Assembly (NCBI GenBank): GCA_015490195.1
Contig: WFYG01000008.1
Coordinates: forward strand, 124,001-188,000
Origin: Thermovibrio sp.
Lineage (GTDB): Bacteria; Aquificota; Aquificia; Desulfurobacteriales; Desulfurobacteriaceae
Length of the DNA stretch: 64,000 nt
Reading direction: 5' to 3'
Under the pieces are notes generated by a model that was given only the letters and a program-made list of their open reading frames with translations, had not been told where the DNA came from and ran no database searches. Positions 18,948 through 27,958 of the stretch are shown here, piece by piece; the stretch's first letter is position 1, and each line of letters starts with the position of its first letter. The position numbers were made by a program, and so were the translations under genes.

Positions 18948-19754
18948 ATGTTTGAATTTATAAAGGTTCTAAAAACTGCTAAACAGGTGGGAGTCCTTTC
19001 TGGAGCCGGACTTAGTGCCGAAAGCGGCATTCCAACTTTCAGGGGAAAAGATGGACTCTGGAACAGGTTTAACCCTGCAGAACTTGCAACCTTTGAAGCC
19101 TTTCTGGAAGATCCTAAACTGGTGTGGAAGTGGTACATCTGGAGAATGCACCTGATAGCCAACTCACAACCCAACTCTGCACACTACGCAATCGCAGATA
19201 TGGAGAAGATCTTCCGTCGCTTCCTCCACATAACCCAAAACGTTGACGGACTTCACAGAGAAGCCGGAGGTAAAAAGTTTGTGGAGCTCCACGGTTACAT
19301 CTTTGACGGAAAGTGCAGGTTCTGTGGGAAACACTATCCTGCAGAGGTCTTCAGTAAACTCTATCTTTTTGCTTCAAAGAGTTTCCTAAGAAGTATTTCT
19401 GAAGAGGAACTGAAAAAAGAGGTTTTTAGAAGGGTTGACGAGGGTGAACTCCCGGTCTGTAGAAACTGCGGTGAAACTGTAGGACCGGGAGTAGTCTGGT
19501 TTGGAGAAAACCTTCCAGAAGAAGCTGTAGAAGAGGCGTTCAACTTTGCCGAAGAGTGCGATGTTTTTATAGTGGTAGGAACCTCTGGCTTAGTTCAGCC
19601 TGCAGCCTCGCTACCTCTAATAGCAAAAGGATACGGAGCCACACTTATAGAAATCAACCCTCAGGAGACCCCACTCTCCCCTTACTGTGACTTCGTCCTT
19701 CGTGATAGTGCTTCTTCTGCTCTTCCCCGTTTCCCTGAGGCCTTAAAAAGCTAA
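18948..19754 (+). CDS. cobB: NAD-dependent protein deacylase, Sir2 family
   Basis: This is a 268-residue protein. It shows the sirtuin motifs in order: VLSGAGLSAESGIPTFRG (NAD binding), ITQNVDGLH, the catalytic histidine in VELHGYIFDG, a CxxC pair (CRFC and CRNC) for zinc, GPGVVWFGENLP, VVGTSGLVQPAASLP and EINPQE. It removes acyl groups from lysine using NAD. The start follows GGAGAAGGAGAAC. The 3' end overlaps the convergent glycosyltransferase gene by 101 bases. Confidence 0.95.
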   Translation: MFEFIKVLKTAKQVGVLSGAGLSAESGIPTFRGKDGLWNRFNPAELATFEAFLEDPKLVWKWYIWRMHLIANSQPNSAHYAIADMEKIFRRFLHITQNVDGLHREAGGKKFVELHGYIFDGKCRFCGKHYPAEVFSKLYLFASKSFLRSISEEELKKEVFRRVDEGELPVCRNCGETVGPGVVWFGENLPEEAVEEAFNFAEECDVFIVVGTSGLVQPAASLPLIAKGYGATLIEINPQETPLSPYCDFVLRDSASSALPRFPEALKS

Positions 19755-21279
19755 CTCCGTAAGAACAGAGGTAAAAAGTGTGCTTTCCAAGTCTGTAACT
19801 CTTTAAAACATGCCCTTCACGCCTCTGAGTCAGAAAAAGAGCGTTGGGTGGAGGAGTTTTTGTAAAACGCAAAATAGCGTCTCTACCTCTCTCAACATAA
19901 AAACAGAGTTGCAAATAAGTAGTTTTCGTAAAAAGCCCGTAACTTGAAGAATCCTTAACAATCTCAGAAGCAACTTTTCTTACAGGAGGGTACTTATACT
20001 CAGCAACAGGATAGTAGTAAGAGCTATAAAATCCCCTAAGCATAAGCATAAGGATAGAAATTAGAACAACAACATAGGTAAAGTTAAACCTCGGAATAAA
20101 GACAAAATAGACAACATAGAGAAATATCAGGAACTCAACAGTTGACTGTAAAATTAAAGAGGGATTCCTCGTTACTATAACACCCACAACAATCGCTAAA
20201 GGAACAATAATTTCTGAAGAAAATTTAACAATCTCTTTTGCTCTTTTATGTAAAACTTGATAATCCGAAAAGAAATACCCCAGAAAAACCGCAAAAAGCG
20301 GCAGAGCAGGCATAAGATATCTCAATCTGCTTCCCGGAAACACCCAGTAAAGAATAACATCAAGTGCGAAGGCCAGAAGTAAAACCTGAAGGTTCGTATC
20401 GGAAGAAAACTCCAGCCTCCTCTTCCGTCTTAAAAGGTAGTAAATAAAGAGAAACGACCAGGGAAAAGTAGCTGCAACGAACCTTAAAGGATAAGTGGCG
20501 TAATTTTTAACTGTCTTTAAAAGAGGAACTTCTCCTGGAGCCCGTGAAATAACTTCTGAGAACAGAGTTTCAATGGCCTGTTCCGTCCTAATAGAAGAGA
20601 GCCAGAGAAGAAACGGAGCTATTCCTAACAGAAAACCGAAAAGGTGAGAAAGAGTAAACAGCTTTCCAATCTTTTTTTTCATGAAAAGATACGAGAAAAC
20701 AAAAAAGTAGAAAAACTGAACAGCTGGAAGACCCTTTGTAAGAAGAGCAAAAGAGGTAAAAAGATAACCCCAAAACCAGCCCCAGAACTCTTTTCGTTTC
20801 TCAAACAGATAAAACCAGCAGAATGTAGAAAGAGTAACAAAAAAGGAAAAGAGAGTATCCGGTTCACACTTGGAACCGTACCCTATCAATACAAGGTAAA
20901 AAGTAGAGTAAATCAAACTGGAAAAAAGAGCTACTCTGCTATTAAAAAGCGACTTTACAGAAAGGTACATAACTAAAGATGTTAAAATTACCGAAATAGA
21001 AGACGGAATACGGAGAGAAAACTCAGAAACTTCGCCGGTGAGTACAGAGAAAAAAGAAGTTATCCATTCATGCAAAGGAGGTTTCTTAAAGTAAGGGACA
21101 CCAAGCACTGTAGGTTGAAGAAAGTTATGGCTCTTAAGCATCTCAAAAGTAATAATTCCCCTTCTCGGCTCCTCATGAATAAGAACCAAAACTCCTATGT
21201 TAATAAGAAAAGCTACAAACAGAAGAGATAAAAACCACTTTAAAAAACTACTTTCCCAACTCTTCTTCTCTCTTCCCAA
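19654..21279 (-). CDS. GT39-type membrane glycosyltransferase (ArnT/PMT-like)
   Basis: The 541-residue protein starts at TTG 21279, overlapping the zinc-ribbon gene by 32 bases. The N-terminal membrane helix leads into a loop with HEEPRRGIITFEML, the acidic motif of ArnT/PMT enzymes, and YFKKPPLHEW. About ten more membrane helices follow to residue 420, then a soluble domain. Such enzymes move a sugar from a polyprenyl phosphate donor to lipid A, glycan or protein on the outer face of the inner membrane. The GT2 gene nearby could make the donor. Its tail is unusually polar and overlaps cobB. Confidence 0.85.
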   Translation of the reverse strand: MGREKKSWESSFLKWFLSLLFVAFLINIGVLVLIHEEPRRGIITFEMLKSHNFLQPTVLGVPYFKKPPLHEWITSFFSVLTGEVSEFSLRIPSSISVILTSLVMYLSVKSLFNSRVALFSSLIYSTFYLVLIGYGSKCEPDTLFSFFVTLSTFCWFYLFEKRKEFWGWFWGYLFTSFALLTKGLPAVQFFYFFVFSYLFMKKKIGKLFTLSHLFGFLLGIAPFLLWLSSIRTEQAIETLFSEVISRAPGEVPLLKTVKNYATYPLRFVAATFPWSFLFIYYLLRRKRRLEFSSDTNLQVLLLAFALDVILYWVFPGSRLRYLMPALPLFAVFLGYFFSDYQVLHKRAKEIVKFSSEIIVPLAIVVGVIVTRNPSLILQSTVEFLIFLYVVYFVFIPRFNFTYVVVLISILMLMLRGFYSSYYYPVAEYKYPPVRKVASEIVKDSSSYGLFTKTTYLQLCFYVERGRDAILRFTKTPPPNALFLTQRREGHVLKSYRLGKHTFYLCSYGVSFLRPQGNGEEQKKHYHEGRSHSKGRVGSPEG

Positions 21280-21502
21280 TTTCCCTAAAAACCTCCGGAG
21301 GAACGTCTGGCTTTTCTCCTATCGGGCTGAATTCAACATCTACTGCACCACAGTTCGGGCACCTGTAATAACTTATCCACATAGAAGCCGAACCGATTAT
21401 ATCTGAAACTTCCCCCTTTCTGTTAACATCTCTGGAGCCTATGTACTCAAACTCTCCTACGTTACCACACGTTGAACACTTCATAAGTTTCTTAAACCCC
21501 AT
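21248..21502 (-). CDS. Small zinc-ribbon protein
   Basis: The 84-residue protein starts at ATG 21502 after GAGGAG. CSTC near residue 9 and CPNC near residue 48 form a four-cysteine zinc ribbon, with a helical charged tail (VPPEVFREIGKREEEL). It resembles small conserved zinc-ribbon proteins with no assigned role. It is cotranscribed with and overlaps the glycosyltransferase. Confidence 0.75.
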   Translation of the reverse strand: MGFKKLMKCSTCGNVGEFEYIGSRDVNRKGEVSDIIGSASMWISYYRCPNCGAVDVEFSPIGEKPDVPPEVFREIGKREEELGK

Positions 21503-21563
21503 CTTTACTCCTCACCTGTTTGGCTATACTTTCCTAGAGGACAATTTAGTCTGGGAAGTGACG

Positions 21564-23123
21564 ATGAAAAGGAAAAACCTTCTTCTTATAATTCTTCTTT
21601 CAATCATTCTACTGGTCTTACCAAACGGCCTCTACTCAGCCTTTGACAAAGACGAACCCAAATACCTTGAAGCTGCCTACGAGATGGTTAAACGGGGAGA
21701 TTACATAACTCCTTACTACAACTACGAGTTCAGATTTGACAAGCCCATTCTTATCTACTGGATAATCGTTCTGGGATACAAAGTTTTCGGAATCGGTGAA
21801 TTTGGTGGTAGGTTCTTTGTCTCTCTGTGCGGAGTTTTAACAATTCTAATTTTATACTGGTGGCTATCAAGGTGGAAAGAGGAACGGTTCGCCTTCTGGT
21901 CGTCTCTCGTTCTTCTCTCACTACTTGACTTTATAATAATGTCATCTGTTGCAATGCCAGACATAGCCCTTACTTCCTTTATAACAGGTGCTTTAATCTT
22001 CTTTTTTGAGGGATTCCACCGAAAAAACAGGAATTTCTACCGACTGGCTTTCCTTTTTTCTGGACTTGCAACGCTAACAAAAGGACCTGTAGGACTGGTT
22101 CTTCCCGGCCTTATAGCCGTCATTTATTTAATTTTAAGAAGAGAATTAATTAAAACTTTGAAAGATATACCATGGCTTTCAGGTTTTACAATCTATTTTG
22201 CAGTTGTCCTTCCCTGGTATGGAGCAATTTTTTACAAACACGGCTATGAATTTTTTAGAGATTTCATCATATTCCACAACATACATAGATTCTTTGGGAA
22301 AATTCCCGGCCATCCTACCGCATGGTGGTACTACTTTGTCAACTATTTCTGGCTATACCTTCCATTCTCTCTCTTTTTCCTTTTTGCAATTTACAGGATC
22401 TTCAAGGAAAAGAGGTTATTCGGAGATAACGTTTTAGAGTTTTCTATTGTCTGGTTCTTTACAGTTTTCCTGTTTTTCCAGATTGCTCATACAAAACTTG
22501 CCCACTATCTTCTTCCCTCGTTCCCAGCTTTTGCCGTTATAACGACCTGGTACCTCTTTAACCTGAAAGAGGAACTACCCCTCTACTTAACGGCTTTTCT
22601 TTTTACAGTCTTAAGCCTTGCAGGCGGCATATTCTGGGAGTACAAACACTGGCCTCTTATCGGCCTTATTTTCCTGATTCCTCCCTTTATAGGAGTGTGG
22701 TGGGCTGTTTGGACTAAAAACGCCCTGAAACCTGTAACGCTAGGTTTTATAACCGGAATGATTCTTTTTAAGTGGGTTACTCTCCCTTCACTTGAACCGC
22801 TAAGAGCCAAACCTTACATAGGTAGAGAGACTGCAGCTATTAAAGAAAGATGTAAGAAGTGTAAGGTTGCGTTTTTCAACTTTACAAGTCCAGAAATAGT
22901 TTACTCTTACAAAAAAGGACCGCTTAAAGATCTGAACCTTAAAGCTGTAGAGAAGCTCTTAAAGAGTAAGGAACCTGTAGTGATTATAACGAGAGAGAAC
23001 AGACTTAAAAGGTTAAAAGGTTTAAAGTTTTACATTCTTGATAAGAAAAAAGAGCTTCTTCCGAAACACTATCTGGTAATCATATCCAACTATCCGAAGG
23101 AGAAGCTTTATGGAGAAGGTTAA
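21564..23123 (+). CDS. GT39-type membrane glycosyltransferase (ArnT/PMT-like)
   Basis: This is a 519-residue protein from ATG 21564; longer in-frame frames upstream lack a ribosome site. The first membrane helix is followed by AFDKDEPKYLEAAYEM, the canonical DE motif, and FRFDKPILIYWI. About eleven more membrane helices and a short soluble C-terminus follow. It is divergent from the first GT39 gene and overlaps the GT2 gene by 14 bases, giving a rightward envelope glycosylation operon. The sugar and acceptor cannot be told from the sequence. Confidence 0.88.
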   Translation: MKRKNLLLIILLSIILLVLPNGLYSAFDKDEPKYLEAAYEMVKRGDYITPYYNYEFRFDKPILIYWIIVLGYKVFGIGEFGGRFFVSLCGVLTILILYWWLSRWKEERFAFWSSLVLLSLLDFIIMSSVAMPDIALTSFITGALIFFFEGFHRKNRNFYRLAFLFSGLATLTKGPVGLVLPGLIAVIYLILRRELIKTLKDIPWLSGFTIYFAVVLPWYGAIFYKHGYEFFRDFIIFHNIHRFFGKIPGHPTAWWYYFVNYFWLYLPFSLFFLFAIYRIFKEKRLFGDNVLEFSIVWFFTVFLFFQIAHTKLAHYLLPSFPAFAVITTWYLFNLKEELPLYLTAFLFTVLSLAGGIFWEYKHWPLIGLIFLIPPFIGVWWAVWTKNALKPVTLGFITGMILFKWVTLPSLEPLRAKPYIGRETAAIKERCKKCKVAFFNFTSPEIVYSYKKGPLKDLNLKAVEKLLKSKEPVVIITRENRLKRLKGLKFYILDKKKELLPKHYLVIISNYPKEKLYGEG

Positions 23124-24075
23124 GAAGGCATCTATCGTTATTCCAGTGTACAACGAGGAGGAAAACGTTCCAATTCTTTACGAGAAGTTGAAAGAGGTTC
23201 TTGAGAAACTTCCTTACGATTACGAGATAATCTTCGTAGATGATGGAAGTACCGACAGGACCCCACAAATTCTGGAAGAGATAGCTAAGAAGGATAAGAA
23301 AGTTAAAGTAATTCTGTTTGCGCGAAATTTCGGTCAGACTCCAGCAATGGTTGCGGGAATAGACTACGCAACAGGTGACGTAGTAATTACAATGGACGGA
23401 GACCTCCAGAACGACCCAAAGGACATTCCGAGATTACTTGAAAAGATTGAAGAAGGTTACGACGTTGTAAGTGGGTGGAGGAAAAACCGTAAAGATGCAG
23501 CTGTATCCAGAAAGTTACCGTCAAAAATTGCTAACTGGTTGATTGGAAAACTTACAGGAGTAAAGATTCATGACTACGGCTGTACTTTAAAAGCTTACAG
23601 GAGTGATGTAATTAAGAGAGTTCGACTCTACGGGGAGCTCCACCGGTTTATTCCAGCCCTCGCCTCAACGGTAACTTCGGTTGACAGGATAATAGAGATA
23701 CCGGTAGAGCACCATCCAAGAATTTACGGAAAGTCCAAGTATGGCATTTCAAGAACTTTTAAGGTAATCTCTGATCTGTTCTTTATCTGGTTCATGAAAA
23801 AGTTTTTACAAAAACCTATCCACTTTTTCGGACTCTTAGGAATTATCCTCTTTCTTCTTGGAGTAATACCATTCAGTTACCTGGTTATACTTAAACTTTT
23901 GGGGCACTCCATAGGTCAGAGACCTCTCCTTATAATCTCTGTTATGTTTATACTGGCAGGACTTCAGATGTTTACAACAGGACTTATAAGTGAAATGCTC
24001 ATGAGAATTTACTTTGAGTCTCAGAACAAAAAGCCGTACGTGATAAGGAGAGCTCTTAACGTTGAAGAAAGGTAG
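23110..24075 (+). CDS. GT2 glycosyltransferase, polyprenyl-phosphate sugar synthase (ArnC/DPM1-like)
   Basis: The 321-residue protein has ASIVIPVYNEEENVP and IIFVDDGSTD for nucleotide binding, MDGDLQNDP for the metal, SGWRKNRKD and a HHPRIYGKSKYG segment near the active site. Two membrane helices follow at residues 240-262 and 275-300. This layout is typical of enzymes that attach a sugar to undecaprenyl phosphate on the cytoplasmic face. It likely supplies the donor used by the adjacent GT39 enzymes. Confidence 0.92.
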   Translation: MEKVKKASIVIPVYNEEENVPILYEKLKEVLEKLPYDYEIIFVDDGSTDRTPQILEEIAKKDKKVKVILFARNFGQTPAMVAGIDYATGDVVITMDGDLQNDPKDIPRLLEKIEEGYDVVSGWRKNRKDAAVSRKLPSKIANWLIGKLTGVKIHDYGCTLKAYRSDVIKRVRLYGELHRFIPALASTVTSVDRIIEIPVEHHPRIYGKSKYGISRTFKVISDLFFIWFMKKFLQKPIHFFGLLGIILFLLGVIPFSYLVILKLLGHSIGQRPLLIISVMFILAGLQMFTTGLISEMLMRIYFESQNKKPYVIRRALNVEER

Positions 24076-24973
24076 TTTTATTGTTTCTGTTGTTATACTT
24101 GTAGTATTCGTCTATTTCCTCTACGAATACAATGTTTTCCATCACCTTAAGAGGATTGCAACGGAGCTCTCCCCTTTCTACCTTGTCCTTTCTTTGTTTC
24201 TCTACACCATTACCTATTACTTCAGAGCAAAAAGGTTTACTCTCTTTTTCCCTCAGATAGAAACAAAAGAGCTTGCCGCCGTTATGGCCGTTCACACGTT
24301 TTTTAATAATCTGCTCCCATTCCGCTCCGGAGAGGCATCGTTTCCAATAATCCTGAAAAAGCTATTTGGAATAGAAGGTATCATCTCCTCAGCAGCTCTT
24401 GTAGTTGCAAGACTATTTGACCTGCTTTCGCTGGCTCTGCTCTTCACACTATCCACCCTCGGAATAGCAACGGGAAACAAAACTTTCCTGATCGTTGCTG
24501 TACTGCTCTCAATAACAATAGTAGTAATTCTATTTTTGGGCTTTAAACTACTTAAGTTACTTAAGAAAAAATTCGGCCTTGCAACCGCCCTCTTCTTCTT
24601 CTTCTCCGAGTTTAAATCAACAAAGAACGTTCTACTTGTATTTCTCTACTCCTTTCTTAACTGGTTGACCAAGTTTACAGCTTTCTACCTCATAATGAAG
24701 GCAGGAAAGCTGAATCTGAACTTTTTTCAAACAACGTTTGTTGCTACATTTGGAGAGTTAACTACGGTTCTACCGATACACAGTATAGGAGGATTCGGAA
24801 CTTACGAGGCAGGACTGGTAGGTGGCTTTGCCCTGCTGGGCTTTAAGGGAAGCTATGCTCTAACAGTGGCTTTCTACTTTCATCTGCTTCTCTTCACTAT
24901 GTCTGGCGTGCTGGCACTTATCGGCTGGTTTTACCTTTCCCGCCGTTTAAGAGTGAAATCACTTTCCGGGTAA
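24062..24973 (+). CDS. Lysylphosphatidylglycerol synthase TM-region family protein
   Basis: The 303-residue protein starts at TTG 24062 and overlaps the GT2 gene. It has about eight membrane helices and the family motifs YYFRAKRF, HTFFNNLLPFRSGEASFPIIL and LPIHSIGGFGTYEAG. Members are flippase-like or lack a known activity; in this operon a role in moving or modifying lipid-linked sugar is plausible. It converges with aroK, overlapping by 56 bases. Confidence 0.85.
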   Translation: MKKGSFIVSVVILVVFVYFLYEYNVFHHLKRIATELSPFYLVLSLFLYTITYYFRAKRFTLFFPQIETKELAAVMAVHTFFNNLLPFRSGEASFPIILKKLFGIEGIISSAALVVARLFDLLSLALLFTLSTLGIATGNKTFLIVAVLLSITIVVILFLGFKLLKLLKKKFGLATALFFFFSEFKSTKNVLLVFLYSFLNWLTKFTAFYLIMKAGKLNLNFFQTTFVATFGELTTVLPIHSIGGFGTYEAGLVGGFALLGFKGSYALTVAFYFHLLLFTMSGVLALIGWFYLSRRLRVKSLSG

Positions 24974-25442
24974 CTTCTTCAGGACTTTTTCCAAAAGTAT
25001 CTACGGTGAAATGGGCTTTCCTGTAGAAGGGTAACCTTTTTCTGTAGAGCTCTTTAAGCTGTTCCTTCCCAAGAGAGGCCAGAGGTCTGTTTGTATCTCC
25101 CAGTATACGGCTGTAGATAGTGTTTAAGTCTGCATAGAGAAAAACGGAGGTGGCGTATCTGTTTATAAGTTCCATGTTATCTCTGTAGGCGGGAGCTCCC
25201 CCTCCTGTAGACAGAACCAACCCTCTCTCTTCTCTAGAGAGAATGTCTGCAAGAAGCTCTCTCTCTATTTCTCTAAAGCCTGTTTCTCCCTTTAGCTTAA
25301 AAATATCTGGAATAGACAACCCTGTCTTTTCAACAATTACTTCATCAAGGTCTACAAAGGGAAGAAAAAGTTCAGAAGAGAGGAGTCTTCCTACCGTTGA
25401 CTTACCGCTCCCCATAAAACCGACCAGAACCACCTTCATCAC
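24918..25442 (-). CDS. aroK: Shikimate kinase
   Basis: The 174-residue protein has the Walker A GFMGSGKSTVG, the shikimate-binding DLDEVI, a GFREIE segment and STGGGAPAYR. It phosphorylates shikimate in aromatic amino-acid synthesis. It is the last gene of the leftward operon and overlaps the preceding gene by four bases. Confidence 0.96.
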   Translation of the reverse strand: MMKVVLVGFMGSGKSTVGRLLSSELFLPFVDLDEVIVEKTGLSIPDIFKLKGETGFREIERELLADILSREERGLVLSTGGGAPAYRDNMELINRYATSVFLYADLNTIYSRILGDTNRPLASLGKEQLKELYRKRLPFYRKAHFTVDTFGKSPEEVTRKVISLLNGGKGKTSR

Positions 25443-26284
25443 TTCACCGGCAGGGCAAAAGTTGGAATGTAACCCCTGGCTGGAAGGGGAGCACTTAAGT
25501 CGTCTGAAGTCCCGATAATTCCATCAAGCCCCGGGTTAACAACTATGTTATCTATAAGGTAAAACCGGGTTTTAAGGCATCCCTTTACCGGGAGCTCCTC
25601 TCTCTCACCCCCATTTAATATCCTGTCTCTCAATCCCCAGTTTATTGCCTCTGAAAGTTTAAACACGTTAAACTTCAAATACCCTAAAGGAAGGGAAAAG
25701 TAGATCACCACCAGCAGAGCAAGTGCCTGAACAAAAAGCCTCAATCTGTAAGGGAAACTCTCCATAACCGCATAAGGTTTAATAGAAATTAAACCTACTT
25801 CAATATACTTTAAAATGTCGGAGAGAGTCAAGCCGTACCTGTAAACCTCCTCTCTACTTACAGGTCTACCAGTAGTCCTGTGAGCAACAAGGAAGGAAGG
25901 AACTCTCTTAACATCAATATTTTCAATCTTAAAGAACTGAGGAAACTCCTTTATTTTCTCAAGAAACGGGTCCCTAACTACCTTAAAGAGCTCCTCTTCT
26001 GGGACTGCAGTACCGGAAGAACACTCCTCTTCTCCCTCAAAGAACTCAAATTCCGGAGGAACACCACCGAGGAGCCACTTTTCCAGAAAGACCTGTAAAG
26101 CCTTTCTACCGAGGAAATCTGTAGAAGTTCCGTCAATAAAAAAACTTGTTCCGCTAAAACAGATGACAATTTCCTCATTATAGTAAGGCAGATAAAGCTC
26201 TAAACGCCCTCCCGACTCCTTCAGCCTATCAAGAAATATCAACAGATCCCCTAAACTGGAAAGCCGCCCCTTCACATGCTGCAT
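25439..26284 (-). CDS. Hypothetical membrane-anchored protein
   Basis: The 281-residue protein has a soluble N-terminal half starting LGDLLIFLDRLKESGGRLELYL. A helical segment (RPVSREEVYRYGLTLSDILKYI) is followed by one membrane helix near residues 187-207 (LRLFVQALALLVVIYFSLPLG). About 70 residues beyond it would lie outside the membrane. The N-terminus weakly recalls DUF4388-type domains. It overlaps both neighbours in the operon. No function can be given. Confidence 0.7.
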   Translation of the reverse strand: MQHVKGRLSSLGDLLIFLDRLKESGGRLELYLPYYNEEIVICFSGTSFFIDGTSTDFLGRKALQVFLEKWLLGGVPPEFEFFEGEEECSSGTAVPEEELFKVVRDPFLEKIKEFPQFFKIENIDVKRVPSFLVAHRTTGRPVSREEVYRYGLTLSDILKYIEVGLISIKPYAVMESFPYRLRLFVQALALLVVIYFSLPLGYLKFNVFKLSEAINWGLRDRILNGGEREELPVKGCLKTRFYLIDNIVVNPGLDGIIGTSDDLSAPLPARGYIPTFALPVK

Positions 26285-27555
26285 ATCAGCTTACCTAAAA
26301 TAATATTAATTATAAAAACAGCTACTGTAATTGTAATTATATGTTTAAAACGGGAATTGATAAAACTTTTCATACCGGGAACAAGCAGAAGCTCAGGCTC
26401 AAAGCTACCCAAACCTGCAAGGAAGTAACGGGTAAATAGAACACCTGAAAAAATTCCTAACAGGAATCCTAATAAGTTCACGAAAGGAAATTCGTACTCC
26501 GGTATCGGAGCCGGTATGTGCATTAAAACAGGAACCGGAGGAAGTTTTTCTAAGTGAATTCCTCTACTTAAAAGGTCTTTTTTCACACGGTTGGCTTTGT
26601 CAAATTTTAAAAGCGATGAATAGGTAAGGTAAAGGTTGTATTCAAGTTCTGAGGATGGATAGAGAGTGTAAGCCTTTTTAAATAGCAACAGCGCTTTTTT
26701 GAAGTTTCCGTGTAAGAACTCAAAGTAACCAAGGTCGTTAAGCTTTATAGCTCTATGTAAATTATCTGAAAATTTCAGTTTCTTCAGAAGAGATACTGAA
26801 TCCAGCTTCCCGAGTGCAAGGTCTGAAGTTATCTGCTCAAGTGTAGCGTCTTCTTCTTTTTTAAGAACTGAATTAACAAGGTACTGAGGAGCGTAACCGT
26901 CCCTTGAGATTTTTACTTCATATAAAAATGAGTTTGATCTAAGAAGCAAAGACACATTTTCCTGCAAAGTATGGGAGAAAAAGAGCATTAAAACAGCAGC
27001 AGAAAAGTAAACTAACAGCTTCTTTCTTTTAAGAACGGCAATAAGTATCAGACCAAACCCTAAGAGAAAGTAAATTAAAGGACATACATTAAGAACAAAT
27101 GAAACTGAAAGTAGAACAATTCCTGCAAGTGTAAGAATTCTCCTCCCTAAAGGAGAAATCTCAGTGTTCTGAAAGTAAAATACGAAGGTATAGAAAAGAA
27201 TAAGGAAGAGGAAAACTTTGAGCGATACTTCCAGAGGATAAAGATAGTAAATTAGTTTCTTAAAAAAGGTTATTTTTCCCGGTGGTATCTCTTCTATAGC
27301 CGGAGAGACAAGGTAGTTAAGTTCAGGAACGTAAGAGACGGGAAGTACCTTTTTTGCCTTTTCTATTTTTTTCACTTCCGACTTAATAACTTCTGCAGAT
27401 TTACCCGCTTTAATATCTTCTTCAAGTTTTTGCAGAAGATTATATACAGAAGGAATAGTAGATGCCGGCTGACTATTTGTGCCGGCAATGGAATTTACCG
27501 AAGAAAAGCTAAAGAAGAGAATGAAGACGGCAAAGAAAAGCTTCACTGCTTTCAT
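26272..27555 (-). CDS. Membrane protein with TPR-like segment, unknown function
   Basis: The 427-residue protein starts at ATG 27555 behind AAGGAATTGAGAACT. A signal-like helix at residues 4-22 precedes a coiled, soluble part. Membrane helices follow near 110-130, 140-195 and again at 360-425. Between them RAIKLNDLGYFEFLHGNFKKALLLFKKAYTLYPSSELEYNLYLTY is a TPR pair. The layout suggests a scaffold with a periplasmic domain. It overlaps the upstream LOG gene by 47 bases and the downstream gene by 13. Confidence 0.75.
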   Translation of the reverse strand: MKAVKLFFAVFILFFSFSSVNSIAGTNSQPASTIPSVYNLLQKLEEDIKAGKSAEVIKSEVKKIEKAKKVLPVSYVPELNYLVSPAIEEIPPGKITFFKKLIYYLYPLEVSLKVFLFLILFYTFVFYFQNTEISPLGRRILTLAGIVLLSVSFVLNVCPLIYFLLGFGLILIAVLKRKKLLVYFSAAVLMLFFSHTLQENVSLLLRSNSFLYEVKISRDGYAPQYLVNSVLKKEEDATLEQITSDLALGKLDSVSLLKKLKFSDNLHRAIKLNDLGYFEFLHGNFKKALLLFKKAYTLYPSSELEYNLYLTYSSLLKFDKANRVKKDLLSRGIHLEKLPPVPVLMHIPAPIPEYEFPFVNLLGFLLGIFSGVLFTRYFLAGLGSFEPELLLVPGMKSFINSRFKHIITITVAVFIINIILGKLICSM

Positions 27556-27958
27556 AGTTCTCAATTCCTTTAATTTTCCAGGTGTTAAATCCCACAACGG
27601 TTTTACCCAGTTTTAAAGCGTAAGCTATTTCGCTTAGAGTTCCGTAGCTTCCCCCTACGGCAACTACCAGCTGGGTTGCCGAAGAGACAACTATAACGTT
27701 ACGGGCGTGCCCCATTCCTGAAGGAATTTTAATGTCTACGTAAGGGTTGGAAGCACTCTCGTAGTGCGGAAGTATCCCAACAGTAAGTCCTCCTTCCTCT
27801 TTAGCTCCTCTTGAAGCCCCTTCCATAATGCCAAACAGTCCGCCTGTTACAAGTACGTACCCCCTTTTAGCTACGAGCCGCCCCACTTCACGGGCAACCT
27901 GGTAGAGGGAGCTCATCTCGGGAACTCCCCCGTCACCTATAACGGAGACTACTTTCAC
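27509..27958 (-). CDS. LOG-family / TIGR00725-type nucleotide-binding protein
   Basis: The 149-residue protein has VSVIGDGGVPE at the N-terminus, a Rossmann-like VLVTGGLFGIMEGASRGAKEEGG, and VAVGGSYGTLSEIAYALKLGKTVVGF. These match the TIGR00725 subgroup of the lysine-decarboxylase-like (LOG) superfamily, whose better known members cleave cytokinin ribosides or nucleoside monophosphates. The LOG motif PGGxGTxxE is replaced by VGGSYGTLSE, so activity is uncertain. Confidence 0.88.
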   Translation of the reverse strand: MKVVSVIGDGGVPEMSSLYQVAREVGRLVAKRGYVLVTGGLFGIMEGASRGAKEEGGLTVGILPHYESASNPYVDIKIPSGMGHARNVIVVSSATQLVVAVGGSYGTLSEIAYALKLGKTVVGFNTWKIKGIENYESSEAFLCRLHSLL

